The notes: generated by a model from the sequence alone, not told the origin. A stretch of DNA of 64,000 nucleotides from Ferruginibacter sp. (GCA_017983695.1 JAGOAX010000004.1:212538-276537); one strand, 5' to 3'. Counted from the stretch's first letter, positions 53,194 to 62,197 are shown. Made by a program: numbers and translations.

Positions 53194-53241
53194 TACTTTT
53201 TAATGACTAAAGTTGGTATTTTATTCATTAAAAAGTAATGA
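53190..53241. promoter_or_regulatory. Perfect 17-bp inverted repeat overlapping a start codon
   Basis: TCATTACTTTTTAATGA at 53190-53206 and TCATTAAAAAGTAATGA at 53225-53241 pair perfectly around an 18-base loop. On the minus strand the hairpin ends within the first ATG of the lipoprotein gene and lies 42 bases past the EF-G-like stop. It could hide the start codon, serve as an operator, or act as a weak terminator; there is no strong T run. Confidence 0.6.
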
Positions 53242-53282
53242 CCCGGAACATCAAAAGTACTGATACCTGTCACAGCACCTGG

Positions 53283-55415
53283 CTATTCAAGTACCAATTC
53301 ATGTTTATTGTGAGCTTCTGTAAGTTTCCTTTGTACCTCATAAGCAACAGGCGCATACTCAGCAAACTTCATATTAAAGCGGGCTCGTCCCTGGGTTAAA
53401 CTTCTTAATGATGAAGAGTACTGGTACATTTGTGCCAACGGAATTTTTGCGGTAATTTTTTGAAAGTGGCCATCAGCTTCCATTCCTTCCACTACAGCCA
53501 TTCTTGTTTGCAAATCACCCATTACAGCACCTACCTGGTCATCGGCACAAAAAACTTCTACTTCATACACCGGCTCAAGCAATTGTGGGTCTGCATTGGT
53601 AAATGCTTCACGGAAAGCCTGTAATCCTGCAATCTTAAATGAAATATCATTACTGTCAACAGGATGCATTTTACCATCATACACACTTACCCTTACATCT
53701 CTTACATAACTTCCTGTAAGCGGACCATTCTGCATTTTTTCCATTACCCCTTTTAAAATGGAGGGTAAAAAACGGGCATCAATGGCACCACCAACAATAC
53801 AGTTTAAAAATACCAGTTTACCACCCCAGTCTAAATTTATTGTTTCGGTGGCACGTACATTTAACCCATGTGGCTGAGGTATGCCTTCATACCAGGGTTC
53901 AATCCTCATATATACTTCACCAAACTGTCCGGCACCGCCACTTTGTTTTTTATGGCGGTAGTTCGATTCTGCCATTTTACGAATGGTTTCCCGATAAGCA
54001 ATTTTAGGTTTATCAAATCTTACATCCAGGTTATGAATATGTGCAATTTTCCATTGTAAAACCTGCAGGTGCAATTCGCCCTGGCAATGTAGTAATATCT
54101 GTTTCAGTTCCGGCGATATTTCAAAATGTACTGTAGCATCTTCTTCAATTAAAGTGTGTAATGCCTGCGACAGTTTTTCTTCTTCGCCTTTATTTACAGT
54201 TGCAATAGCAATGGTAACATTTGTTTTAGGAAACACAATAGGTTCCAGTTCTATATTAGCACCCTTGTCGTGCAGGGTATTGTTTACATGCGTACTGCGT
54301 AGTTTAATGGTGGCGCCAATATCACCCGCTACCAATTCCTGTACAGGAATGCGGTTATGTCCTTCCAGCAATAATAACTGGTTTAATTTTTCTGTAACAC
54401 CGGTATTTTCATTTACCAGCTCACTGCCTGCTTTTATAGTGCCGCTAAAAACTTTAAACAAACTTAACTCACCTATATGCGGTTCTATAATGGTTTTAAA
54501 AATAAAAATGCAGGCCGGCCCGTTTGCATTGCAAGGCAATTCCTTACCGGATTTTGTTTTTTGCGGCGGCATTTCATTTGCCGATGGACATACATTATCT
54601 ATAAAACCCATAATGCGGCCGCTGCCCATATTTTTTTCTGCAGATGCACAGAACAGGGGAAAGATATCATGTTTGATCATCGCATTGTGTAAGCCGGCTT
54701 TCATATCATCTTCACTTAATTCGCCCTGCTCAAAATATTTTTCCATTAAGCCTTCATCATTTGATGCGATGGTTTCCACCAGCTCTTTATGCAGTTGATC
54801 TGCTTTTTCTTTTTCATTATCGGGGATAGGTAATTTTTCAGGCTTGCCACCCTGGGGGCCAAACTTATACATTACCATATTTAATACATCTACAATGCTG
54901 TTAAAACCTGCGCCGGTTTGTACAGGATATTGTACTGCCACTACATTGGCACCAAAATGTGCTTTGGCATCCCGTAATGTTTTATCAAAATCTGCATCGT
55001 CAAGGTCAATTTTATTTACAACAAAAAGGGTAGGGGTTTTAAATTTATCGGTGTACTCCCATATAATATCTGTTCCTACTTCTACACCCATTGCAGCATT
55101 TAAAATCATTACACCTGTATCTGCAACACGTAAAGCACTGATTACTTCACCGGCAAAATCGTCGTAGCCGGGAGTATCAATAATATTTATTTTATAATTA
55201 CGCCATGGTATATGCAGCAGTGAGGCAAAAACAGAACTTTGTCTTTCTGTTTCCAGTTCGTGGTAATCGCTGACTGTATTTTTTGAAGCAACAGTGCCAC
55301 GGCGTTTGGTAATGCCTGCTTCAAAAAGCATGCTTTCGGCCATAGTGGTTTTACCAGAGCCTGCATGCCCAAGCAGGGCAATATTTTTTACATGATTGGA
55401 ATCGTAAGTAGCCAT
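53283..55415 (-). CDS. Elongation factor G-like GTPase, divergent paralogue
   Basis: 710 residues from the ATG at 55415 (MATYDSNHVKN); a longer frame adds a non-conserved leader. Domain order is that of EF-G: GTPase, beta-barrel and C-terminal domains III-V (ending LTQGRARFNMKFAEYAPV). G-motifs are GHAGSGKTT, DTPGYDDFAGE and NKIDLDD. Two departures from the housekeeping factor are visible: GHIDAGKTT becomes GHAGSGKTT, and DTPGHVDF becomes DTPGYDDF, losing the His that aids GTP hydrolysis. This fits the FusA2/EF-G-like group of unknown function, not the main translocase. Confidence 0.88.
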   Translation of the reverse strand: MATYDSNHVKNIALLGHAGSGKTTMAESMLFEAGITKRRGTVASKNTVSDYHELETERQSSVFASLLHIPWRNYKINIIDTPGYDDFAGEVISALRVADTGVMILNAAMGVEVGTDIIWEYTDKFKTPTLFVVNKIDLDDADFDKTLRDAKAHFGANVVAVQYPVQTGAGFNSIVDVLNMVMYKFGPQGGKPEKLPIPDNEKEKADQLHKELVETIASNDEGLMEKYFEQGELSEDDMKAGLHNAMIKHDIFPLFCASAEKNMGSGRIMGFIDNVCPSANEMPPQKTKSGKELPCNANGPACIFIFKTIIEPHIGELSLFKVFSGTIKAGSELVNENTGVTEKLNQLLLLEGHNRIPVQELVAGDIGATIKLRSTHVNNTLHDKGANIELEPIVFPKTNVTIAIATVNKGEEEKLSQALHTLIEEDATVHFEISPELKQILLHCQGELHLQVLQWKIAHIHNLDVRFDKPKIAYRETIRKMAESNYRHKKQSGGAGQFGEVYMRIEPWYEGIPQPHGLNVRATETINLDWGGKLVFLNCIVGGAIDARFLPSILKGVMEKMQNGPLTGSYVRDVRVSVYDGKMHPVDSNDISFKIAGLQAFREAFTNADPQLLEPVYEVEVFCADDQVGAVMGDLQTRMAVVEGMEADGHFQKITAKIPLAQMYQYSSSLRSLTQGRARFNMKFAEYAPVAYEVQRKLTEAHNKHELVLE

Positions 55416-55494
55416 AATATTTTTTTTTATGATGATGAGATCATCTCTAAAGCAGTCAGCCAATCTGGTATAGATTGGCTGACTTTATGAGAAG

Positions 55495-55851
55495 TTATTG
55501 ACTTATGAACTGATGAAAATCCTCTTCCAGTTTATCAAGGTCTGCTATCAGCAGGTCAAATTTTTCTTTGATATAATGATGAGGAATGCGATGACCGAAA
55601 TTTGGATGCCTGTCGGCTTCATTTATATGAAACCGTATTTCGTGTTTTAAATCATGAATATTGATGAGCTGAATATGGAACTGGTTATGGTAATGCTCTA
55701 TTCCCGTTACAGTATCAAGTGCTGTTTTTCCCGGCGCAAAAAAATATAATTCTGTTTTAAGCTTGTTTATTTTTTCACGGTATAATGCTAATACAGCATA
55801 CCATTGTTTACACTCGTCAATAAGTGTTTTGTGTTGTGCTTCTGTTACCAT
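55495..55851 (-). CDS. Small helical protein of unknown function
   Basis: A 118-residue cytoplasmic protein predicted to be almost all helix, rich in His and Glu/Lys (HDLKHEIRFHINEADRHPNFGHRIPHHYIKEKF). Charged heptads suggest a coiled coil. A metal-binding role is possible from the His density but not established. It lies upstream of the EF-G-like gene on the same strand. Confidence 0.6.
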   Translation of the reverse strand: MVTEAQHKTLIDECKQWYAVLALYREKINKLKTELYFFAPGKTALDTVTGIEHYHNQFHIQLINIHDLKHEIRFHINEADRHPNFGHRIPHHYIKEKFDLLIADLDKLEEDFHQFISQ

Positions 55852-56383
55852 TTTAATTAAATTTTATGGTTAAATAATGGTGTTTTATTTTGTTTACTAA
55901 AGGTAAAAAAAGGGCCTAAAAAAATATACTGATATACATCATGGCGAAACGTAAGGGATATCAGTTAAAAAAGGGAGGGATTGCTGTAGCAATTCACAAG
56001 GTGCGGTATTACCTTAAAATTCTGTAAAGTTTCGGTTAGGGGGTAAATGGGTTGTATTAAAATTACAACATCTTTTACAATAATTAAACTGTAATTTTTA
56101 ACAGGAGATTACTATACTTTCAACTAAATGGGACTATTAAAAATACAGTGCATACAGTGAAAAGATGGTATGCCCGGGCCGGGCAAAATAATATTATACG
56201 GTGTTGTAGATAACCTCGCTTTTGTATTGATACATACCTGAAATTATCATGCCAAACATTAACAGGGTTTTATTAAAAATACCAGTACTTCAGCACAATA
56301 ATTGTATTTAAAAGTTGTTGGTAGTAGAGTAACACTTTAATCCACCTGCTACCCACACATTTATTCATTTAAATTTAAAAAAA
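55852..56383. other. Gene-free stretch of ~530 bp
   Basis: The stretch between two divergent genes is AT-rich. A 28-codon reading frame (55941-56027) with a basic sequence is present but is not supported by anything else. ATACTGATATAC at ~55926 also occurs in similar form ahead of the HD-domain gene, where it reads AACTGATATACTG. I see no RNA gene. Confidence 0.5.
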
Positions 56384-56896
56384 ATGGAAACTCCCCAAAA
56401 AAAATCCCCATTACACACTGCCGTGCAACAGGTAACTAATAACACTACTGCATGGATCGGTCACCGCAAGTCAGACAATAAAGATATTGTTGCAGGGCAA
56501 ACTTTTACCTGTCCGTCGGAAGGCGACCTTGGTGCTATTGAAATTTTTTCGTCACTGGTTTTAAACCCCGGTAATTTAAAAATGACCATGCATACATTTG
56601 ATGCCGCCACTAAAGTGTGGGGGCCGGTTTTAAGTACTTCTGCAATTGATATTCAGAAAAAGGATTCGGAAAAATGGATATCATTTCCGCAGGCAGGTTT
56701 GCATTTAACAAAAGGTAATACCTACGGCTTTCGCCTGCAAAGCAGCGATAGTTGTGTTGGAATAGGAGAGGCTGCAGGCAGCCATTTACAACCGCCTTTT
56801 ACTGGTGGACAGGAATGGATTGGCAATGCAGAAAACCAGCCAGGCAAATATTTTTCTTATTTAAGCCTTGCTTTTAAAGTTGAATTAAGGGCTTAA
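56384..56896 (+). CDS. Protein of unknown function with a beta-sandwich appearance
   Basis: A 170-residue protein without a signal peptide. After a polar N-terminus it reads as a beta-sandwich (IVAGQTFTCPSEGDLGAIEIFSS, GNLKMTMHTFDA, WISFPQAGLHLTKGNTYGFRLQSS), resembling DUF4082-like or carbohydrate-binding modules in style. No family was recognised. It is followed by a good terminator (56942-56990). Confidence 0.65.
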   Translation: METPQKKSPLHTAVQQVTNNTTAWIGHRKSDNKDIVAGQTFTCPSEGDLGAIEIFSSLVLNPGNLKMTMHTFDAATKVWGPVLSTSAIDIQKKDSEKWISFPQAGLHLTKGNTYGFRLQSSDSCVGIGEAAGSHLQPPFTGGQEWIGNAENQPGKYFSYLSLAFKVELRA

Positions 56897-56941
56897 AATA
56901 TTGATAATTGAAACGGTAATTAAATACCGTTAAAAAGTACT

Positions 56942-56990
56942 AAGGCATATATCATCTGTAATACGCAGAAGATGTATGCCTTGTTTTTTA
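56942..56990 (+). terminator. Rho-independent terminator
   Basis: AAGGCATATATCATCTG (56942-56958) pairs with CAGAAGATGTATGCCTT (56966-56982) with one interior mismatch, then GTTTTTTA. A second small hairpin, AACGGTA/TACCGTT, lies at 56912-56931. Confidence 0.8.
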
Positions 56991-56998
56991 CTGCAACC

Positions 56999-57123
56999 GT
57001 TAGGGCGCATTTCAAATTGTTGTAAAGGGTTGCCAACCTTTATAAAGTTCATCACAACTTAAAAGAAGTTATTGAAGGTTGGCAACCCTTTAATGCGTTG
57101 CGACAATTTGCAATGCACCCAAC
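56999..57123. repeat. 125-bp imperfect palindrome, MITE-like
   Basis: The left end GTTAGGGCGCATTTCAAATT pairs imperfectly with the right end (AATTTGCAATGCACCCAAC). A perfect 17-bp core, AAAGGGTTGCCAACCTT at 57024-57040, pairs with AAGGTTGGCAACCCTTT at 57075-57091. The element is non-coding, lies between two co-oriented genes and has the shape of a small non-autonomous mobile element. Confidence 0.7.
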
Positions 57124-57175
57124 TCTTATTAAACTGCTTATTGAATAAGTATATCTTTACAAAAAATAACAAGCC

Positions 57176-57457
57176 ATGCTGAGCAATAACGATATACTTA
57201 AAAAATTACGGGTGGCATTATCATTACGTAATGATGATATAATTGAGATATTAAAACTGGTGGATTTTGAAATAAGCAAGGGCGCACTAGGCGATCTGTT
57301 TCGTAATGAAGATCATCCCGGATATGAAGAAGCCGGGGACCAGATTCTCCGCAATTTTTTAAATGGTTTAATTATTTATAAACGTGGCCACCTGCCGCAA
57401 CCCAAACAAAATCTTAAAGAAGAAGATATAGTTAAGAAAGAAAAAAAGCAGGAATAG
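57176..57457 (+). CDS. yehS: DUF1456 (YehS-type) protein, single domain
   Basis: A 93-residue cytoplasmic protein. It has the DUF1456 signature (LSNNDILKKLRVALSLRNDD, FRNEDHPGYEEAGDQILRNFLNGLI, YKRG) and a basic C-terminal tail. Canonical YehS proteins are about 150-160 residues with two such units; this has one, so it is either a half-size member or a truncated form. The role is unknown. A terminator lies just downstream. Confidence 0.85.
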   Translation: MLSNNDILKKLRVALSLRNDDIIEILKLVDFEISKGALGDLFRNEDHPGYEEAGDQILRNFLNGLIIYKRGHLPQPKQNLKEEDIVKKEKKQE

Positions 57458-57485
57458 TTTGTTGCTTTTTTTACAATCAAAACAG

Positions 57486-57513
57486 CCTTCCGGAATTTAC
57501 TAATTCCGGAAGG
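57486..57513. terminator. Bidirectional terminator between the DUF1456 and 1158-residue genes
   Basis: CCTTCCGGAATT (57486-57497) and AATTCCGGAAGG (57502-57513) form a perfect 12-bp stem with a four-base loop. The genes converge here; a T run follows on the plus strand. Confidence 0.9.
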
Positions 57514-57521
57514 TTTTATAA

Positions 57522-60500
57522 TTACCTGATATTACCGATTGAATTTTTTGCTGTATCGTGTTTTGTTTTTAAAACATTACTTATCGCATTACCCTGTGCA
57601 TCTGTTGAAAATGTGATGATGAAATCATCGCTGCCATCTGCACAAAGATTCATTAACATACGCATAGGTACACCCGGCGGTAAACCGTTTAAAGATATGC
57701 GGCCGTTTTCGTTGGTTTCGCCTTTATAAACAGTGCCGTTGTTATCAACAAACCAAACAGCAGCTTTTGTTACAGGTTGCCCCGGTGGCAAACCATTTAA
57801 TGAAATACGTGAAGTGGCAGAAAAATCATCGGGGCTGCCGGAAATTATTGCACAGGTACCATCATTGCAACTTATTGCTTTTATAGCTACGGGCATTGCC
57901 TGCCATTTTCCATTTTGTACAATTTGATTATTTCCACCTAAAGTTAACCGGCCATCTTTTTCATCAACATGCGGATCGCCCCAAACACGTGATGCAAGTA
58001 CTTCGGGTGCCGACCATTTTATGGGAAGGGTTCCGTTAGCCATTCTCACTTGTGTTTTTATAACATCTTTTAATCCTGAGGTAGCTTTTTCAACTACTTT
58101 ACCGGCAGCATTATTATTGTTAATAGTAATGGTAGCTACTTCGCCATTAAAATTTAAATAACTGCTTTCTAAACTGCCGTCGCCATCAAGGTCGGCACTT
58201 ACAAAAGCATTATCAATGCGGTTGCTTCTTACGGTATTATTATTTCGCCATTTCATAATCGGGTTATTACCCGTGTTATTATCCTGGTTGTTGTCTATGC
58301 TGCTTGCCATACCTGCGTTTACTTTTTCGCCAAATGTGGCACCCTGTGTTTGTTTAGGTACAGTAACATTCATAGAAATGCGGTTGGGCATACCGCCGTT
58401 AATGCCATTTATGCCGCTCTTGGCATTTTCGCCAAATGTAGTGCCCTGTGTTTGTTTGCCTATAGCAATAAATGTTTCGTCAGCTATAACATAATTAAGG
58501 TCGGCTATAATGGTATAATTGCCTTCATCCCAATTTGTAAATTCAAACTCACCATATTCATTAGTATTGGTGGTACGCATCTGACCACCGGGATTTTTAC
58601 CTCCTTTAACAATAATTCCACCGATAGGGCCACCTGGCCGCATGGCCGCTGATATAACAGCACCGCCGGGTAATGCACCACCTAATAAAGATGTTTCATC
58701 CATTTGTGCATCCATAATCACATCTCCAACCCAGATTTCGTTAACACCATCATCATCTGTATCGGCAAATGATACAGCCATATTTTTTATGTTGGATCGG
58801 GTAGTATTTATTGAAGCCTTGCCTTGGTTGTTAGTATTTGTATTACCAACTCTGTCGTTTGACTGGTTGGATTTGGTTTTTGTTTTTGTAAGAGCAGCGG
58901 CTTCTTCAGGTGTACCTTCTGCAGTTATTATTTCTACTGCGAAGAAATCATCTGCGGCAAGTATTTCTCCAGCCACATCATAACTACCTTTATTTTTAAA
59001 ATAGATATCGTATCCTTTTTTAGCAGTAAAGCCACCACTTAGTTTTACCACATAATCTCCGGTGGGTATGTTGGCAAACCAAAATTCGCCACAGGTTTCT
59101 GTTTGTGTAGTTGCTACCGAAGCACCCGAAGCGGCATCAACTAAATACACTTTTAATCCGCTTATGCCATTGCAACTATTACCAGTGGCTGCACCATTAC
59201 CGCTTATGTTCATCGGTACCTCTCCTGCAAGATCGTTGCCTGCAAAATATGGGTTATTTTGACTTTTCACACTGGCTATACAACCGGTGCAATCATTATT
59301 ACCTCCCTCAAAAAAAACAGGTTCATATTGCCTGCGGCCTGTTGACATGCCACTACCTGCATCGGCAGATCTTTTGCCCGATGCCATTCCGCTACTGGCA
59401 TCTCTTGCATGAATAGCCGTACTGATTCCGTTACCACCGTTATTATTAATTACCATTCCTGTGCTTGCATAAGAAGCAGCTGCCGCACCGCCACCAGCAC
59501 CACCGGCAAGTTTTGTTTTATTAGTTACAATTCCCGAACTGCTGCCGCTACTCCACGTTACTTTACCAGCCAGTATATTACGTGCCGCACCCTGTGCTAT
59601 TGCACTGCCTGCCGAATGTAAACCCTGGTTTACTTTCTCTCCGAATGTTGCGCCTTGTGTTTGTTTTTGGTATTGTACAGCATCGCCGGGGCACGCAAAT
59701 GTTCTTTCTTCTGTGCTGCCATCAGCATTTGTTTTCTTTAAAGTTACGGGCCCGCAGCTTTCATTATTTTCTTCATCATCAATTGCTGATCTTTTGCCTG
59801 TGGCTAAGCCGCTTGCAGGATCCCTTGGCGATGAAATCCTTTTACCTGTTGCTAACCCACTTGCAGGATCCCTGGGAGAAGAAATTCTTTTACCTGTTGC
59901 TAAGCCGCTTGCAGGGTCTCTTGGTGCAAGTATTCTTTTGCCTGAAGATTGCCCGGTAGCAACATCTCTTGGCGCACTTCTTTTACCCGTTGCTAACCCA
60001 CTTGCAGGATCTCTTGGTGATGAAATTCTTTTGCCAGTTGCCAAACCGCTTGCCGGATCTCTCGGCGCACTTATTCTTTTACCGGAAGCTTGTCCGCTTG
60101 CAGCATCTCTGCCGCCAAATGATTTTATAATGCCTACACCGGCTGTAAATAATTTTACACTGCGGTTTTGTTCAGTAGCAATATCGATACCTCTTTGTGG
60201 ATCGAGCAGGCGTATGGATGAAGTGGTTTGCAGGTAATCGGTATTAATAAAAAATCGTGTGGAATTATTTAAAGGATAAGCAATACTGATATTGCCTGAT
60301 AAACCTGGCATCAGGTTTTTACTGCCTGCATCAAAACGATATAATGCTCTTGTAGCCCCTTGCTGATTAATGCTGAGCCCGCCAGCATGATTATAAAAAA
60401 TACCTCCACTTATATCTGCACTTATTTTTACTTTTTCGCCAAAACTAAAAGAGGGGCCGAATAAAAAATAAGCATTTAATGGTTTGGTAGTGGTGATCAA

Positions 60501-60998
60501 TGCATCAACCGGGAATTTTCTTTCGGTTAAAAATTCACTTACAGCAGTGCTGCTGATGGTTCCGGGAATGATACCCGTGTTAAAACCCAGACCAACATGG
60601 CCAAAATTATAGCGGCCAAACATTTTAGTGGCCATGCTGTTTCCCCTGAAGAGGGAACTTTCTTTACTTTTTAAACCAAAGGAAGCTCCGCTGCCCATAC
60701 CAAAGCTCCAGCCATCATCAGGTGCAGCCAGGCCAGACTTATTACTTCTTGATGAGTTATGATCCTGTGCCCTTGTTTGAACATCCGGATCCGGTGCAGC
60801 CAAGCCGGATTTATTACTACGTGACGAGTTGTGGTCCTGGGATTTGTTTTGAGCATCCGGGTCAGGTGCAGCTTTGCTGGACGATTTATTACTACGTGAC
60901 GAGTTGTGGTCCTGGGATCTGTTTTGACCATTTACATTGGTAACAGCAATCAGGCAAAGCAGGTATATTGCTTTACCCACGTGAGGCAGCTTTATCAT
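57522..60998 (-). CDS. 1158-residue secreted protein with barrel-like N-terminus, basic tandem repeats and cell-surface beta-domains
   Basis: Signal peptide to ~residue 25 (VTNVNGQ). Residues 26-97 hold three SQDHNSSRSNKS repeats. Residues ~100-295 are glycine-rich, alternating strands (NFGHVGLGFNTGIIPG, AYFLFGPSFSFGEKVKI) as in an outer-membrane barrel. Residues 297-405 are seven tandem copies of RDPASGLATGKRISSP, with two degenerate copies at ~532-557. KQTQGATFGEKV occurs at 445, and variants at 848 and 882. Later parts contain B-type or CarboxypepD_reg-like domains (GISGLKVYLVDAASGASV; GYDIYFKNKGSYDV), two DxDxDG calcium-type loops (745-760, 934-947) and paired SRISLNGLPPG (~1063-1110). 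Not a recognised family; perhaps a surface anchor or adhesin. Confidence 0.75.
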   Translation of the reverse strand: MIKLPHVGKAIYLLCLIAVTNVNGQNRSQDHNSSRSNKSSSKAAPDPDAQNKSQDHNSSRSNKSGLAAPDPDVQTRAQDHNSSRSNKSGLAAPDDGWSFGMGSGASFGLKSKESSLFRGNSMATKMFGRYNFGHVGLGFNTGIIPGTISSTAVSEFLTERKFPVDALITTTKPLNAYFLFGPSFSFGEKVKISADISGGIFYNHAGGLSINQQGATRALYRFDAGSKNLMPGLSGNISIAYPLNNSTRFFINTDYLQTTSSIRLLDPQRGIDIATEQNRSVKLFTAGVGIIKSFGGRDAASGQASGKRISAPRDPASGLATGKRISSPRDPASGLATGKRSAPRDVATGQSSGKRILAPRDPASGLATGKRISSPRDPASGLATGKRISSPRDPASGLATGKRSAIDDEENNESCGPVTLKKTNADGSTEERTFACPGDAVQYQKQTQGATFGEKVNQGLHSAGSAIAQGAARNILAGKVTWSSGSSSGIVTNKTKLAGGAGGGAAAASYASTGMVINNNGGNGISTAIHARDASSGMASGKRSADAGSGMSTGRRQYEPVFFEGGNNDCTGCIASVKSQNNPYFAGNDLAGEVPMNISGNGAATGNSCNGISGLKVYLVDAASGASVATTQTETCGEFWFANIPTGDYVVKLSGGFTAKKGYDIYFKNKGSYDVAGEILAADDFFAVEIITAEGTPEEAAALTKTKTKSNQSNDRVGNTNTNNQGKASINTTRSNIKNMAVSFADTDDDGVNEIWVGDVIMDAQMDETSLLGGALPGGAVISAAMRPGGPIGGIIVKGGKNPGGQMRTTNTNEYGEFEFTNWDEGNYTIIADLNYVIADETFIAIGKQTQGTTFGENAKSGINGINGGMPNRISMNVTVPKQTQGATFGEKVNAGMASSIDNNQDNNTGNNPIMKWRNNNTVRSNRIDNAFVSADLDGDGSLESSYLNFNGEVATITINNNNAAGKVVEKATSGLKDVIKTQVRMANGTLPIKWSAPEVLASRVWGDPHVDEKDGRLTLGGNNQIVQNGKWQAMPVAIKAISCNDGTCAIISGSPDDFSATSRISLNGLPPGQPVTKAAVWFVDNNGTVYKGETNENGRISLNGLPPGVPMRMLMNLCADGSDDFIITFSTDAQGNAISNVLKTKHDTAKNSIGNIR
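59784..60110 (-). repeat. Seven tandem 45-48-bp coding repeats (RDPASGLATGKR)
   Basis: The repeats encode 15-16-residue units that share D-x-x-[ST]-G-x-x-[ST]-G-K-R. Copies vary at a few positions (AASGQASGKR, VATGQSSGKR), and the last unit ends SAIDDEE. The arrangement includes a recurring pair of a 16-residue and a 15-residue copy, suggesting duplication of a block. Confidence 0.9.
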
Positions 60999-61302
60999 GG
61001 AAGATTGTTTTTGTGGTTGGGTTAAAATTAGTAATAAGGTTTGGTTAATGCAAGCTTATGTTTTGCCGGTTGTTTGTTGTAAAGCAGTTATAGTGCTTAT
61101 TTAAAGATACCGGCCTGTGTGTAACGTTTTAATGGGGTATTTAATTGCATTAAAATTGCTGCATCATAAAGGCGAAGGGATATGCAAAGGCAGGCTCAGT
61201 TTGTAATGGCTGGTTTTATCGACTGCATACAAGTAGTAAACCATAAATAATATCCACATTAACAGTTTTTGGTAAAGAAATTGAAATACACCTGAAAAAC
61301 AG
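60999..61302. other. Divergent promoter region without a gene
   Basis: A ~300-bp AT-rich stretch between two divergent secreted-protein genes. I see no repeat, RNA or clear promoter match. Confidence 0.5.
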
Positions 61303-61662
61303 ATGATGCTGTACAAATTATCGACAGTAATGGGTATTGTATTTGTTGTACTGGTAAGCAGTTGCAGTAAAAAGCATGTGCCTCAAACTGCGTCAAAGCC
61401 TGTTATACTTTACAATGGTAAGGAGGTGGTAGCAACACCTGCTGTGCCAACAACGCCTGCAGTTAAAAAAACAGCAGTAAGAAAAGTAGTTGCTCCGGTT
61501 GCAAAAGTTATTATTGTAAATGATAAAGCAGCCAAAAAAAATATTGACGGCCGCCTGTATTATGATGTGGAAGGCCGCCGTTACTGGCGTAATTATGACG
61601 ATGGTAAATACTACCTGTTTAATAAATCGATGTATAGCGATAGTGCATTTAAACCGCATTGA
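61303..61662 (+). CDS. Small lipoprotein, unknown function
   Basis: A 119-residue protein with a signal peptide and lipobox VSSC at residues 18-21. A low-complexity Pro/Ala/Val/Thr/Lys linker (VPTTPAVKKTAVRKVVAPVAK) is followed by a conserved-looking end (IDGRLYYDVEGRRYWRNYDDGKYYLF), which could be a small binding module. Divergent from the 1158-residue gene, with which it may be co-regulated. Confidence 0.7.
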   Translation: MMLYKLSTVMGIVFVVLVSSCSKKHVPQTASKPVILYNGKEVVATPAVPTTPAVKKTAVRKVVAPVAKVIIVNDKAAKKNIDGRLYYDVEGRRYWRNYDDGKYYLFNKSMYSDSAFKPH

Positions 61663-61694
61663 TCTTTCAATTAAATACACAAAAAATAATTCGT

Positions 61695-62186
61695 ATGAAA
61701 AACCTGTTTTATTGTTTCCTGTTTTTGTTATTTACAGCTTCTGCAAATGCACAATTAAAGACAACACCTGTATGCCCCGTAATGGTAGTTGATTTACTGG
61801 AAGGAAATGTAAACGGTATTGAACCCAATTTTTCATCGGCCGATATAAAAAAAGCATTTCCCTGTTTTAGTGCCGAAGAACCCGAGGGTACTACGGCTAC
61901 CTGCGGTGGACTTATAAGTTATAAAGACAAAGACATTTATTTTTACACCACCAAAGCCTATATAGAAATTCGTGAAAAATTTAAAGGCAAATTAAGCCTG
62001 CCCTTAATGGGTGCAACCCGGAGCAGTCTATTTAAAGTGTTGGGGCATCCAAAAATTAAAGATGTAAACTGGGATGCTTTTCAAACCAAGTACGGCATTC
62101 TGATATTGCACTATAATAAATCCAGCAAAATAAACCTGATACAGTTCAGCAGAAAAACAACCGACACCATAAATTTGTGCGAATAA
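61695..62186 (+). CDS. Small secreted protein, unknown function
   Basis: 163 residues from the ATG at 61695, which begins a clean signal peptide (FTASANAQ). An earlier in-frame ATG at 61659 overlaps the previous gene and would precede it by a polar stretch. The mature part has no recognised domain and contains a few cysteines (TPVCPVM, FPCFSAE, ATCGGL). 32 bases after the previous lipoprotein gene, same strand. Confidence 0.65.
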   Translation: MKNLFYCFLFLLFTASANAQLKTTPVCPVMVVDLLEGNVNGIEPNFSSADIKKAFPCFSAEEPEGTTATCGGLISYKDKDIYFYTTKAYIEIREKFKGKLSLPLMGATRSSLFKVLGHPKIKDVNWDAFQTKYGILILHYNKSSKINLIQFSRKTTDTINLCE

Positions 62187-62197
62187 GTAAACGGCAG

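Noticed and set aside
55941..56027. 28-codon basic reading frame (MAKRKGYQLKKGG...) in the gap
   Set aside because: Too short, no promoter or leader evidence, and no sign of conservation; could only be settled by proteomics.
57001..57123. Possible CRISPR or tRNA from palindromic sequence
   Set aside because: One palindrome only, with no regularly spaced repeats and no cloverleaf; it is better described as a MITE-like element.
59713..60237. 174-codon plus-strand frame opposite the 1158-residue gene
   Set aside because: It is the antisense shadow of the tandem RDPASGLATGKR repeats, whose periodic composition keeps several frames open.
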